Of a stretch of DNA of 64,000 nucleotides, positions 42,819-55,306 are shown one piece after another; position 1 is the first letter of the stretch, and each line of letters begins with the position of its first letter. Under the pieces are notes generated by a model that saw only the letters and a program-made list of their open reading frames with translations, had not been told where the DNA came from and searched no databases. The DNA comes from Oncomelania hupensis (lineage: Eukaryota; Mollusca; Gastropoda; Littorinimorpha; Pomatiopsidae), in assembly GCA_036898135.1 (NCBI GenBank), contig CM072511.1:22700988-22764987 (forward strand). The letters are read 5' to 3'. Made by a program: the position numbers and the translations under genes.

Positions 42819-42839
42819 TTCTTCTTGTTCTTCTTCTTT

Positions 42840-43569
42840 TTCTTCTTATTCTTTTTTGTTTCCTTTGCCCGCCCCCGACCAGCAAGTCACCACATTGTCA
42901 TCAATAACGATCGCCTATAGGAAATCTAAGTTAGTCTTCGTTATAGAGTGTTACACTTCCATTAACATTAATGACGATAACATCATTCTCAGCGTGGAAT
43001 AAGTAACAACTTTTGATCTTTTGTTCTGTTTTGTTTTTAAATGGGTTTTTTTTCGTCGAAATCATAAGACACAGCAGTACAAAATAATGATTGTAATTGT
43101 GATTTAAAAAAAAAAGTTTCAGTTATTACAGTACCTGGCCATTTAAAAACAAAACGAACAAACAAGAAACGTTTTTTGCCAGCTTAATTTACAAACATCA
43201 AAACTAATATTGCCTAGGGAGGTAACATTGTCAGGCAGACTACGCAAGACTCAAATAAAACATGTTTCAAACAAAAATATGTCATGACTGTGCTTACACA
43301 TTAGATATTCTTACAATATTTAGTCCTTATGAAATTTAGCAATATTCAAGCAGCCGTCGACGTCATCCCCGTCTTTGGGAATTCCAATATATTCTTCAAA
43401 TTGTTGCTTAAAATGTTATTTCTCTTTAACCTCCTTAATTGACAGTGGTGTATGTAACGTTACTGCATTGATGTAATCAGCACCTTCATTTTTTTTTATT
43501 TGGGATCGCGGTTATCCAGGGGGTTATAAGGACTCACTTTGATCACGCTTCCTCGACAGCTCCCTTTAT
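42840..43569. other. No gene seen
   Basis: AT-rich, no recognised repeat or gene. Confidence 0.4.
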
Positions 43570-44057
43570 CTTTTGCAGTTCAGTTTAGTTAGTCATTGTT
43601 TAAAGGGCCCAGCGGACTGCAAAGAGCCGAATAAGAACCACAGCTTGGTGGAAAGAGGACTCAACCCTGATCCGTATAAAACATCTTCCGAAACAACCCT
43701 AATGGTATTGACACTGAAGGCATTCCACCAGCCGGTCACTGTACAATAAAGACACCCCCGGTCATTGTACATGCAGGAGACGCTGAGGCTATACTCTAAT
43801 TTATCAAACCCTGTTTACAAAAAACAAAATAGAATATAAACATCAGTATAAAACATTTCAAAACGCATACATATAAAAAGCCTACATTGCTTAATAATAA
43901 TACCATTACAAAACGTGATGACCATTTGGCAAAAAGCGTCCAATATCCCCAAGCTGATCCAACTTACAGACCCCAAAAACAAATGAGGAGGCTTGGTAGA
44001 GTTTTAAAAAAAAAAAAGGTAGGTGACTGGTCTAGCGAAGAAGATAGTAGATTGATA
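43570..44057 (-). mobile_element. Family X retroposon, copy 6
   Basis: Reverse-orientation copy, from the tail-proximal AGTCATTGTTTAAAGGGCCC to the GACTGGTCTAGCGAAGAAGA body segment; the hairpin-like 5' end is missing. A SINE abuts it at 44061. Confidence 0.8.
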
Positions 44058-44060
44058 GAA

Positions 44061-44500
44061 GGCACTGTGGTCTTATGGTAGTGCTTCGGCTTGCGGATCG
44101 GAAGGTCCCGGGTTCGAGCACTGGCCGGGCCATTGTGTTGTGTCCCTGGGAAAAGACACTTTACTCCTGTTTTCCTACTCCTTCGGATGAGAGTATAAAC
44201 CGAGGTCTAGTCTATGTCGCATACATTCCATCATAACGGACTTTAAAGATCCTGACGATCATGTCCTAGACGGGTGAGTGCCGGTGACAAGAAAAACACC
44301 CAGCATGCACCTAGGTCCTTCTCCCCCATCCCTGGCTGCCCAGGATTGTGCTCAGTTGTCCGGGCGTCAGACCATGCGCCCAAAGGCTGCGGGTGGGCGT
44401 CTCGGGCGGCTTGAGTTTGATCCTGTATCGGCCAGCGCCTTGAGCAGCTCTTGAGCTGGAAAAGCGCTATATAAGAACGATTAAATAAATAAATAAATAG
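44061..44500 (+). mobile_element. tRNA-type SINE, family 2, copy 1
   Basis: Head GGCACTGTGGTCTTATGGTA with A box TGGTCTTATGG and B box GGGTTCGAGCA. The body contains GGACTTTAAAGATCCTGACG and CGCCCAAAGGCTGCGGGTGG. The end is TTGAGCTGGAAAAGCGCTAT with (AAAT)n tail. That end resembles CR1/L2-type tails, also seen in family D here. Confidence 0.88.
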
Positions 44501-44949
44501 AACAGATAAGGAACGAGAAAGAACAAATGACAGTGACAGAAACAGTGGTAATTTAAAGCACTACAGTTCCACAAAGTGGGGATTTTATTTATAAAGAAAA
44601 CTTCAGCACTTCAACGGGATGAACTTTTGCAGTGAAAGTTGCCTCACTGAAATAAGACATGACCGTGCAACAAAGCATAACCCTTTCCGAAATAGTGTTA
44701 TATTTTTAAATCAATACATCCCATAATTTGTGTGACTCATATAGCTACCGCTGTAACGCTACAAGATTTGATCTAGTAGAGCGTAGAGATTTCCCGTTAG
44801 ACAAGGGAAATCACTACCCCGTAAGAACGGAAATAGAAAATTGAAATCTCTAATGGTTGGTTTGAGGAATGAGAGCCCACATTATCATTGTTTATTGTAT
44901 CAACAACACGGATTTTAGGATAAACGCGTTTTCGCAACGACAATAACAA

Positions 44950-45155
<206 letters not shown>

Positions 45156-45496
45156 ATTTTCGACCAGCGGATTTTTAAGAGGGAAATTCTCACGGAGATG
45201 GAAAACCCAACCAAACAAATAACGTGTTCCATTAATTGTAATACTACGAATCAAGCTTTAAATTTTTACAAGAAATTGGTTTCTTTCTTAACTGCATCTA
45301 AGCTAAATAAATATCGGTTATGTTCTTTGTTTCTTTCTGTCTTTCTTTTTCTCCTCCGACACATCTGATCTGTAGCTTTGACTCAATAACTACTACCAAC
45401 CCATCGCCTGTAGTGATCATCAGAATGCTTTTTTTTCTCAAAAAAGTAGTGATTTTTCAAAAGCAGTCGTTACTCTATACATACATACATACATAT

Positions 45497-45643
<147 letters not shown>

Positions 45644-45739
45644 TATGCTATCTTCAGTTGAACTCAAAGATCGGCAATATAAAGAGATAAGTATTACAGA
45701 AGACGGGAGAGAACTGATGTTTGTTATGTTTGAAATACA

Positions 45740-45925
45740 GATTGTCTGCATCCAAATACCCTTATTGAATGGGGAGGGAGGAAACCGATATATATCCTGA
45801 GCCAGTAGAACATTCCGGGTGTCCTGAACAGTCTCATACCTAAGTCACGTAAAGTTCGTCCCACGCGGGGTTCAAACCCGCGACCGTCGGCAAAGAAAAA
45901 CAGCCCCTTGTCAACTCTACGTCCA
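45740..45925 (-). mobile_element. tRNA-type SINE, family 1, copy 1 (partial)
   Basis: The minus strand shows the B box GGGTTTGAACCCC and the core ACTTAGGTATGAGACTGTTC, then GGATGCAGACAATC. Shares the core with the copies at 50690 and 58709; the 3' end is missing. Confidence 0.8.
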
Positions 45926-46210
45926 ATCCTATCCTACACTATCCTATCCCATAACTCGGAGGTCGTAGGGGGCACCACAGACGATCGTTTAACCAGCGTA
46001 CTCCATCTTTCCATGTCCTCAGCAACCCTGATTGTATCGCTCAGTGTCAAACCAGCCCATTCTCGAATGTTCTCCTCTCACCTCTTTTTCGGTCTCCCTC
46101 TTCTTCTACCTCCTTGCAATGTGCCTTGCAGGATGGTCTTTGCAAGACCTAATGATCTGGTGACGTGGCCATACCATCGGAGTTTCTGTTTTTTCACCAC
46201 CGCTTCCAGT
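45926..46210 (-). mobile_element. RTE-type LINE, 3' fragment
   Basis: (TATCC)n tail then the complement of the terminal coding block (GCTCAGTGTCAAACCAGCCC, CCTCTTTTTCGGTCTCCCTC), up to the KKRKLRWYGHV block. Joined directly to a family 1 SINE. Confidence 0.88.
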
Positions 46211-46944
46211 CCACATACCCCAAACCTTCTCGAAGACACTGCTGTGAATCTCTTGGGTGTAAGTAGGCCTATCGATTTTTGTTTTGTTTCGTTCTTTCTT
46301 CAGCTCCATTTCTCTTTCGTCTTCCAGGCCCATCCTCCACGACCCTCCTCCCTCCCCCCCCCTCTCCCTTCTACCTCCCTCTCTCCTCTCCTATTCTCCC
46401 AACCCCACCACCTTTCTTCATCCCTTCAATCAATCAACGCATCCCTCTCTCCTTCATCTAGACCCATTGTTTTGCAAAACTAGTTGTTCTTCGTGATGTG
46501 CCTTCGTTCGTTACTTACTGTACCAACCACGTAAACCACATTTTGCCGTGAAGCCTAAATGACGTCTTCCCCTCCACCCTCCCCCCCCCCCCCCGCCCCA
46601 CCCCTTACCGTGGCGTGTATGTAGGTCTAGCTAGATTGGTTAGGTTTAGAAGGGTACCGTTTTATATCTTTTTACAACCTGGTTTTGTCTGGAGCAGTGG
46701 CAGAATCTGCATCAGCAAATGTGTAAATAGTTGTGTATTGTTGTTATTTTTTAAAAATTAAGGTAGAAAGTGGGTGTGAAAAGGTAGAAGGTGGGAGGGG
46801 TGGCGGGATGTGTATTAATGTGGGGAATGGGTGGGTGGTGGGTATGGGCTGGGCTGGGTGGGGGGGGGGGGAACTAGCTTCAAATATCTGTATGCGTTCC
46901 ACAAGAAAAAACACAAACCACACAGTTTGCAGAAATAAGTATAA
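46211..46944. other. No gene seen; C/T-rich and G-rich tracts
   Basis: 46330-46400 is CCTCC-rich, 46573-46600 is poly-C, and 46780-46872 is GGGT-rich. Low-complexity sequence only. Confidence 0.5.
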
Positions 46945-46946
46945 AC

Positions 46947-48301
46947 CTTCCTATCCTATCCTATCCTGTCCCATAACCCGAAGGTCGTAGGGGCACCACA
47001 GATGATCGTTTAACCAGCATACTCCATCTTTCTCTGTCCTCAGCAGCCCTGATGGCTTCGCTCAGTGTCAAACCAGTCCATTCTCGAATGTTATCCTCCC
47101 ACCTCTTTTTCGGTCTCCCTCTTCTTCTACCTCCTTGCACTGTGCCTTGCAGAATAGTTTTTGCAAGGCCTGATGATCTGGTGACGTGGCCATACCATCG
47201 GAGTTTCCGTTTCTTCACCACTGTTAGCAGGTCATCGTGTTGTCCAATGGCTTGTGTGATGGTCTGTCGGACTTCGTCGTTGGTGATGTGTTGGGTATAG
47301 GAAATGCCCAGAAGTCTTCTGTAGCACCTCATCTCCATGCTTTGTATTCTTCGTTGGAGATCTGCTGTGAGGGTCCATGCTTCACAAGCATATAGGAAGA
47401 TGGAGATGACAAGGGAGCGCAGCAGTCTTACTTTGGAATGTAGACTGATGGTCCTGTCTTTCCAAATGGGCTTCAACCTTGTCAGGGCAGCAGTTGTTTG
47501 TGCGATCCTGTAGAGGACTTCCTGTCGGGACCCATTGTCTGATACGATGGCTCCTAAATATTTGAAGCTATGCACTGTGTTGAGGGATTGGCCTTGGACT
47601 TTGATGTCCGTATTGATGCCATTTGGTGTTGTTGGTCATCATTTTGGTCTTCTCTGCACTTATTTCCATTCCATAGGCTCTGGAAGTGGTGTCAAGCCTC
47701 TGTACCAGCTGTTCAAGTTCTTGTTCCTCTCCAGCCAATCCATCAATGTCATCTGCCAAACGAAGATTGGAGATTGCTCTACCCCCTATGCTGACTGTGC
47801 CTTCATGGTCTGCAAGAGCATCTGACATGATGCGCTCTAGGAAGATGTTGAAGAGTGTTGGAGAGAGTAGGCATCCTTGACGCACACCGATTGTTGTTCT
47901 GAACCAGTTCCCGATGGCGCTGTTGTGGAGGACTGCACTGGTAGCCTTGTCATACAGGCTTTTGATGACTTCAATAATTTTAGGGCTGATGTTGTACACT
48001 TTCATTGTTGCCCATAGAGCTGCATGCCAGACTCGGTCAAACGCCTTCTTGAAGTCTATGAACACATGATATAGATGTTGTTGGTGCTGTAGGTATTTCT
48101 CACAGATTATTCTGAGGTTGAAAATCTGCTCAGTGGTACTTCGCCCTGCCCTAAATCCTGCTTGTTCTTCAGCTATGATCTGTTCAGCTTGGGGTTTCAA
48201 CCTGTTGAGTATTATTTTCAGGAGGACCTTGCTGGGATGGCTGATGAGGCTGATGGTCCGGTAATTTTCACACTCCTGAAGGTTACCTTTTTTGGGAAGA
48301 G
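46947..48301 (-). mobile_element. RTE-type LINE, 5'-truncated 1.35-kb copy
   Basis: The minus strand encodes the RT core from QAEQIIAEEQAGFRAGRST through VFIDFKKAFDRVWHAALW (motif A), VRQGCLLSPTLFNIFLERIM, a motif C variant LADDIDG and the C-terminal block ending LRPSGYGTG. A one-base insertion near 47620 breaks the frame. 3' tail (TATCC)n. It is nearly identical to 56.9-58.2 kb but inverted. The 5' end is the same breakpoint region where the long copy is frameshifted. Confidence 0.93.
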
Positions 48302-48329
48302 TTCATTCTGGAGAAAGAGAAGAGATTGT

Positions 48330-48617
48330 TATTGTATAGGGAGGGAGGAGCTCGCGTGCGTGTAAGTGTGTGTGTGTGTGTTGTGAGGGAAAGGGGGAGG
48401 GAAGAAAACAGAAGAGAGAGAGAGAGAGTGTGTGGGTGTGTGTGTGTGGGTGTGTGTGTGTGTGAGGATGGTAGGCATACATGCGTGCTATTGTATAGGG
48501 AGGGAGGAGCTCGCGTGCGAGTAAGTGTGTGTGTGTGTGTGTGTGTTGTGAGGGAACAGGGGAGGGAAGAAAACAGAAGAGAGAGAGAGAGAGTGTGTGT
48601 GTGTGGGGGGGGTGGGG

Positions 48618-48695
<78 letters not shown>

Positions 48696-48716
48696 ATGGT
48701 AGGCACACATGCGTGC
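48330..48716 (+). repeat. Two-unit tandem duplication with expanded (GT)n
   Basis: Unit 48330-48488 and unit 48489-48716 share TATTGTATAGGGAGGGAGGA, GGGAAGAAAACAGAAGAGAG and GAGGATGGTAGGCA(T/C)ACATG. The second unit is longer because of a (GT)n run at 48628-48692. Confidence 0.9.
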
Positions 48717-48949
48717 AGGAAATTCCTGAGGGCGTAATGACGCATGGATCTATATCACTTGTTATTTTTCCCATTACGTTTGCAGAAAAGGCATTCCTTT
48801 CCGCGGGAAGGATTAACGTACGAAAATTCCTATCTAGGTCTCACGTTTGCTTTCTTACAAATAACGTCAAAGATGTATAGCTTAAACGCAACCTTCCTTT
48901 GGAATTGGACAATAAATTATGCTGGCATAGAGTCAGGCTATTTACGATG

Positions 48950-49180
48950 ACGGAGACCAAGACGACGGCAAGAATGATGTTGGTGACAAGGACGATGACC
49001 ATGACGACGACGACAGTGAGGAGGAGAAGGAGGATTACGATGATTATGATGATGACGACGAGGATGATGATCTTGATGATGATGATGACCAGGACGACTA
49101 AGATGTTGATGATGATGATGATGATCTTGATGATGATGATGGTAAAGATGAAGATAATGGTGATGACGATGACGATGACA

Positions 49181-49262
<82 letters not shown>
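48950..49262. repeat. (GAT)n microsatellite, degenerate to pure
   Basis: GAC/GAT/GAG triplets becoming pure GAT at 49175-49262; the long poly-Ile and poly-Met frames over it are not genes. Confidence 0.95.
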
Positions 49263-49263
<1 letters not shown>

Positions 49264-50260
49264 TCTCCTAAAGTATATGCCGATCGATGCTACTTTATAA
49301 ATCAATACGCAAATAATCGTCGCTTAATATGAATGAGACATTTTGTAATTATTTTTCTTTGCATTTTAAGCTCGTGCTCTGACTCGCTTTAAAAACAGAA
49401 ATGCCAAATGCACTTTAATATGTCTAGTCTAGTTTAGGATAATAATCTAAATAAGCCTTTGACACCTTAATTGTCTCCTTGGGCAACAAAATAATAAAGT
49501 ACATTATCTTCTGCTCAGACACATTATGCGTTCTAAAAGCGTACATAAATGCGAATTACAGTTGACTGCTGTTCACTTCACAGATATCGACATATGCATA
49601 TCGAATAGTTCAAACGCCTTAAGACGCTTTTACTGCCCTGAAGTTTAAGGGAAGTCGGTTTAGTTTATAATGTCCAGAAATGCACACCTCCCATTCTTAC
49701 TTCGCTTCTGGGAGATGCAACTGCCTTATTAAATCTATTAAATCTAATGCAATGTTCTCAGTTTCTTTCCCGTAACGCTTTCAAGAACTTGTGTAATGCT
49801 ACAATGTCTGGAATAAACTCTTTGCAACAGCAGAAATAATTGCCTTACCCTGTTGCACTTGCAACAACAAATAATGTATTTCCCAAAGAGATTCTATGAA
49901 GCAAAATGTCCAAAACCTTTTTCGAACGATCTGACATCAATCCTCATGCAAAGCCCTAATGTTATGATTTTTGTGCGTGGAAATTCCTTGAAATGATCTG
50001 TTGATTTGATTTGAAATTGCCTGTTGACGCATACACCTTCATAGGAGTTTGTTTTCGGTGACATTATTTCAAATTTTATTATACTTCTAAGTTCTATGAA
50101 GAATTTTTCACGGCGTAAAAAAAAAATGCTTGCGAACTCAGGGTTATTCTGTACTTCTCTTTCTTCCCTTGGCTTAAAACACGCTCGTGTTGTGTGTATG
50201 TGTGGTGAAGGGTAGCGCGCCGTGAGTGTGCGTGTGTGTGTGTGTGTGGGTGGGTGGGTG

Positions 50261-50291
<31 letters not shown>

Positions 50292-50689
50292 TTGTACATG
50301 CTTACTCTCTTCCTGTCTCGTTTTAATTTCACTTTTCGTCAGCGCCTTTAAGCATGTCTTGAAACTACGGAAAAGAGTGCTGTGCACGTGAATAATAGTC
50401 CATGCTGGGAAATACGAGGGAAAACAACTTGTGCCCAGATTAACGTTAGACGGACATTCTTTGCAAACGAATACAGGTTCTCGCCTACAAGTTCTGCTCT
50501 GTCCTCCATCAAACCTTCCGGATCAACCAAAAGGTTGATTTTATTTGCAATCCTTTTTCGATAACTTTAGTAGTGTTCTGAGACGAGATGTCCGCCCGGA
50601 TAACTGCAAGGTAACTAAAAACTAAGCAAAAAGACAAGTTACCTCCCATTTCCGCATAAGTATAGGATGCTTTGTTCACACTTGTCCCC
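49263..50689. other. No gene seen
   Basis: Mostly AT-rich; a (GT)n tract at 50228-50292. No exon or element recognised. Confidence 0.4.
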
Positions 50690-51062
50690 AAATTATTACT
50701 TAGGCTCAAAGCGCGGCGATCTGTACCAATATACATGCTCACTAATTTTACCCACTCTTACACGCACAACAAACACACATCTTTCACTCAAACATCTGGT
50801 GTAAAGGCGTAGAGATCGCTATTAGAAGACGGAAATGTAATCGAAATTTTAGTTTTTAAATTTTTAGATTGCGTGCATCCGATACCATTACTGAAGGAAG
50901 AGAGGAAACCGGAATATCCGGAGAAAAACCCTCCGTGACCTGAATAGTCTCGTAGGTTACCTAAATCACATAAGTTAGCCCTTTACGGGAATGGAACCCG
51001 CGACCTTCGGCATAGGAAAGCAGTTCACTATCAACTGACTGTGCGATAGTCCACGCTTCCAG
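50690..51062 (-). mobile_element. tRNA-type SINE, family 1, copy 2
   Basis: The minus strand has B box GGGTTCCATTCCC, core ATAGTCTCG complement, GGATGCACGCAATC and the 3' part ending near GCCGCGCTTTGAGCC. The head is diverged. It runs into repeat A' at its 5' side. Confidence 0.85.
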
Positions 51063-51446
51063 AAAAACGAACGATAGGACAGAAAGCACTATTAGCCCAA
51101 TGATAAGACAGTAGCTGCATAGACCTATCAAGGAGCAAACTACTCGAAGTGAAATTTGGACATTTAAGTTAGTATAGTGATTAGAAGGTTTTGTATAGAG
51201 AAGAAGAAAGAAATGTGTGATATTTACTGTTAACAAGTGGCTGGACTACCTATGTTTCATAGCCGTGTGAGAGCTAAGTGGTCAGTGAATCTTTACACTT
51301 TTCTCCCTATCTCTGTAACCCCATCCTAACACAGACCGGGCCAAACTTATAAATGTATTAGGATTAGTCATAGGGTGATTACACTGGCCGATCCCCGCAG
51401 ACGAACGACGAGGGGATAATAGCAATCCATTGTGCAGAGCCCAGCA
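51030..51446 (-). repeat. Interspersed repeat A, right copy (inverted)
   Basis: Reverse complement of positions 1-420, with the same end GCTGGGCTCTGCACAATGGA (complement ends at 51446). Confidence 0.7.
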
Positions 51447-51639
51447 ACAATAGACCCACCGTCACAGCAACGTAATTGTTCAGATTGATTGTGACCTCGA
51501 CCTATTTGGCTTTATCCTGATCCGCCGTTCGTCTCGTGACGTGTGTGTTTACGTCACATCACTTCCTGCGGATGCTAGAGCATCGATCGCGATCATATTC
51601 GCCCGAGACGAGACTTGAACGCCAAGACCATGGTGGTTA

Positions 51640-51792
51640 GATAATGATGATGGGGAGAAGCATTATGACTGTGCTGATAAAAATGGCGGTGGTGGTGAGG
51701 ATAATGATGACGATGATGATGATGATGACGACGACGATGAGGATAAAGATGATAATGATGAAGATGATGTTGGTGATGATTATGATGTGTAA
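51640..51792. repeat. Degenerate (GAT)n tract
   Basis: GATGATG/GACGACG triplets, low complexity. Confidence 0.85.
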
Positions 51793-51973
51793 TGCGCACA
51801 AACTGCAAACTTCTTCAAATACAGATTTCAACGGATCGAAGAACAAGGAGTCGGTCCGACCGACCGATGTTTGAATCGTTCTGACTATTTCAATGCATTT
51901 TCAGATAAATCTGGCAAAACAAAAATACGCCATTTTTGAAGATTCTCTGTGCATTTATGTTATTGCTCACTGC

Positions 51974-52300
51974 AGTACGATGTCCGAAAGACTATCGCAC
52001 AAGCCATTGGACAACACGATGACATGCTCACAGTGATAAAATAACGGAAACTCCGATGGTATGGCCACGTCACCAGAGCATCAGGTCTTGCAAAGACCAT
52101 CCTGCAAGGTACGGTGCAATGCGGCAGAAGAAGAGGGAGACAAAACAAGAGATGGGAGGACAACATTCGAGAATGGACTGGCCTGACACTGAGCGAAGCC
52201 ATGAGGGTTGCTGAGGACACAGAAAGACGAAATACGCTGGTTAAACGATCATCTGTGGTGTCCCAACGACTTTCGAGTTACGGGATAGGATATGATAGGC
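51974..52300 (+). mobile_element. RTE-type LINE, 3' fragment
   Basis: Begins in the block equivalent to DEVRQTITQAIGQHDD and runs to the GGGATAGGATATGATAGG tail; frame broken. Confidence 0.88.
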
Positions 52301-52429
52301 AGTACGAAGCAGTCGAAACACTTCTTTATAAATTTGCTTTCACACAACTATAGAGCTCGTATATAATAGGTCTAATCCAGTTATATGTGCTCAGTGATAC
52401 TCTGTGATACCTTTTGATCAAGGCGTTCA

Positions 52430-53792
52430 TATGGCTCAGCTGTGATGTGTGTGTATGCGTGTGTGTGTGCCTTCGTGTGTGTGTGTGCCTTCGTGTGTGT
52501 GTGTGCCTGCGTGCGTGCGTGTGAGTTTGCGTGTGTGTGTATTTGGGTGTGTGTAGGGGAGAGATAGAGAGAGGGAAAAATGTCTACGATGAGTGTGATA
52601 CGGATGAAAACGGATTATTGTGCATTCGTAACGTATATGAAATTAAAGTATGATTATGCACCTGCTGTAATTCCTTTTGGGGGTAATATCGACATAGTGT
52701 ATTGTATTGTATTGTATTGTATTGCGTCAAAGTCAAGCGACAATGAACGTGAGCTGATGCGATTGTCTCTCCGGAAGTAGGGGGAAAGTAACACTACGAC
52801 TTCGACTAGATGTCGCCCAGTGAGGTCCCCTTACCGGAAGTACGTAGGATGATGGGGAATCTCATTATGGATGCAGGAGAGGAACGGTGATCGAGCAGGC
52901 AGAGGGAGAGATGAGGAGTAGGACGCACTAGTATGACGCGACAACGTAATATTATTGGTATTTTCCTGTTTGGAGAAGTGAAAGTCCAGAAAGATTTCAG
53001 TCGGATTAATACCTGGATCACACTGCGTAGCTGAGAATTGCTGAGGCTAACGTTCCTCTCTCCGCTAGTAATTTTGAGAAGAACTCGACGAGTCTCAAAT
53101 GAGCTTGCGTGTGCTTGGGTGTGACTAGAGGCCTTAATATATAGTAAGGCCTCTGAATATCGTAAGGTTAGTACTTGAATGAAACCTAACCTGAAAGCTA
53201 ATACCTGCAGGTTAATTCATTAGTCTACAGTTTGTACGGGACCGGTTAATATTCGAATAGCACCGCCAAAGTGATAGACAATGAACTACGAATCATAGCT
53301 AAACAATTCTTTTAAAAACATTATTATGACAACAAAGTACATCTGATGCATTCAGAGTCATTTTAGTTATCAGTACTGTTGTTTATATTTAGTTAGTTTT
53401 AGGAAACTGTTCTCTTCGACATTATATTTTTTTAAGCCTAATATAACTTAATTGTGGGAGAGTAAATGAACTTTCAATAAATTGATTTAACTGAATGGAA
53501 TTTAATGGTGTTAAAATGAAGCTATTTAATCCGGCATCATTGTGCCATCCCTTCCAGTTAACGGAGCTGTAAATGAGTATAACTGGTTCTCTTCACAATC
53601 AGTTTAAGTAGAACAGCGATGGACAGGATATGATACTTTTCAGCCTCGATTTATGAATGGCGACAGGAAGTTTCATTAATTATCCCCCATGGGGAGTGAA
53701 GAAGAAAACGTTATACAGTGGAAAGGCTGCGATTGTTTTTTTTATTTCCTTAAAATGAGAACAAGGCGAGTGAAGAGAAGGTAGAAAGGTCT
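52430..53792 (-). repeat. Inverted-repeat arm, right (repeat C)
   Basis: Reverse complement of about 1726-3102, including the (GT)n end with CCTTC interruptions, the (TATTG)n block at 52699-52724 and the palindrome near 53131-53158. Confidence 0.8.
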
Positions 53793-54364
53793 TTGTCAGT
53801 TGCGGACATCAGATTTGCCGCTAACAGGATCGCACAAACAACTGCTGCCCTGACAAGATTGAATGAAGCCCATTTGGAAAGACAGGACCATCAGTTTATA
53901 TTCCAATGTAAGGTTGCTGCGCTCCATTGTCATCTCCATCTTCCTATACGCTTGCGAAACATGGACCCTCACAGCAGACCTACAACGAAAAATACGAAGC
54001 ACGGAGAAGAGGTGCTACAGAAGACTTCTGGGCATTTCCTATACCCAGCACATTACCAATGACGAAGTCCGACAGACCATCACACATGCTGACAATGGTG
54101 AAGAAACGGAAACTCCGATGGTATGGCCACGTCACCAGAGCATCAGGCCTTGCAAAAACCATCCTTTAAAGCACGGTGCAATGAGGCAGAAGAAGAGGGA
54201 GACAGAAAAAAAGGTGGGAAGACAGCATTCGAGGATGGACTGGTTTAACACTGAACGAAGCCATGAGGGTTGCTGAGAACAGAGAAAGATGGAGTACGCT
54301 GGTGAAACGATCATCTGTGGTGCACCTACGAACTTTGAGTTACGGGGTAGGATAGGATAGGATG
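53793..54364 (+). mobile_element. RTE-type LINE fragment joined to repeat C
   Basis: Starts at the same chimeric junction as 1468-1725 (GTTGCGGACATCAGATTTGC), then encodes IWKDRTISLYSNVRLL, FLYACETWTLTADLQRKI and SYTQHITNDEVRQTI. A deletion follows, then the terminal block and (GGATA)n tail at 54348-54362. More complete at its 3' end than the left arm. Confidence 0.88.
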
Positions 54365-54746
54365 AGAGTACGGAAACGGTGGTTTAGGAAGAAATTTTTC
54401 TTTCAGTTAAAGAATGAATTACAAAGAAAATAAAAGAAAAGAAGAAGAAAATACGAGAAAGACAGAAATTGTTTTTTCTTCTGTAAAAATCAGATTTACG
54501 TTACGACTAACAGATTTAGACTTTCAAAGAAGACAAGCGCGGCCAGGATCGTCGCCATTGTGTTTACTGTCATGGACTGAAATAAGGGTTGCATTGAAGA
54601 AAGATCGGAGAACGCGCCATAGTGATTTAGGAGGATAACAGGCGTAGCATAGGATAGGCCAAAGAGCGATAGCGACGTAATAGAAAACGGGGACAAGAGA
54701 GCAAAAAGGATTCTTTCTTTGAAAATCGAACGTTAGGAAAAAAAAA

Positions 54747-55215
54747 AGATTGATTGATTGATTGATTGATTGTTGCTTTAGGTCCAGCGGACTCTTCCGA
54801 GCCAAATCAGGACCGGACAACCCCCGATCCGCATATAAGATCTGCTGAAACAACCCTAGTGGGAAAACTGAATGCCCTCCACCGGCCAGTCACTTTACAA
54901 TAAAGACATCCCACGCAGGGGACGGCTGAGGCTTTACCCCAACTACTCGAACCCCCGGTTACAAAAACAAAATAGAATACAAACATCATTATAAATTAGC
55001 AACAAAACATATACATATAAAATGCCTATACTGCTAAATAATACAATCATAGGAAGCCCTAGTGACCACCCGGCAGAAAGCGTCCAACACTCCCAAGCTG
55101 ATCCAACAGACCTCATACACAAACAAGGAGTCTTGTCCAGGAAGAGTTTTCAAGAAAAAAGGTAGGTCATTGATCTAGCGAAGAAGAAGATAGTATAGCA
55201 GAGTGATAGGACAAA
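54747..55215 (-). mobile_element. Family X retroposon, copy 7
   Basis: Reverse copy with (GATT)n tail at 54747-54770, then TTGCTTTAGGTCCAGCGGAC through to CTAGCGAAGAAGAAGATAGT. The 5' hairpin end is missing. Directly abuts the RTE copy. Confidence 0.85.
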
Positions 55216-55306
55216 AAATAAAACCCGGTATATTAAAGATAGGAGAGAGAGCGAGAACGTCAGGACCCTAACTGCGGAAGGAAAATTAGAAGAACTGGCC
55301 CACGAG

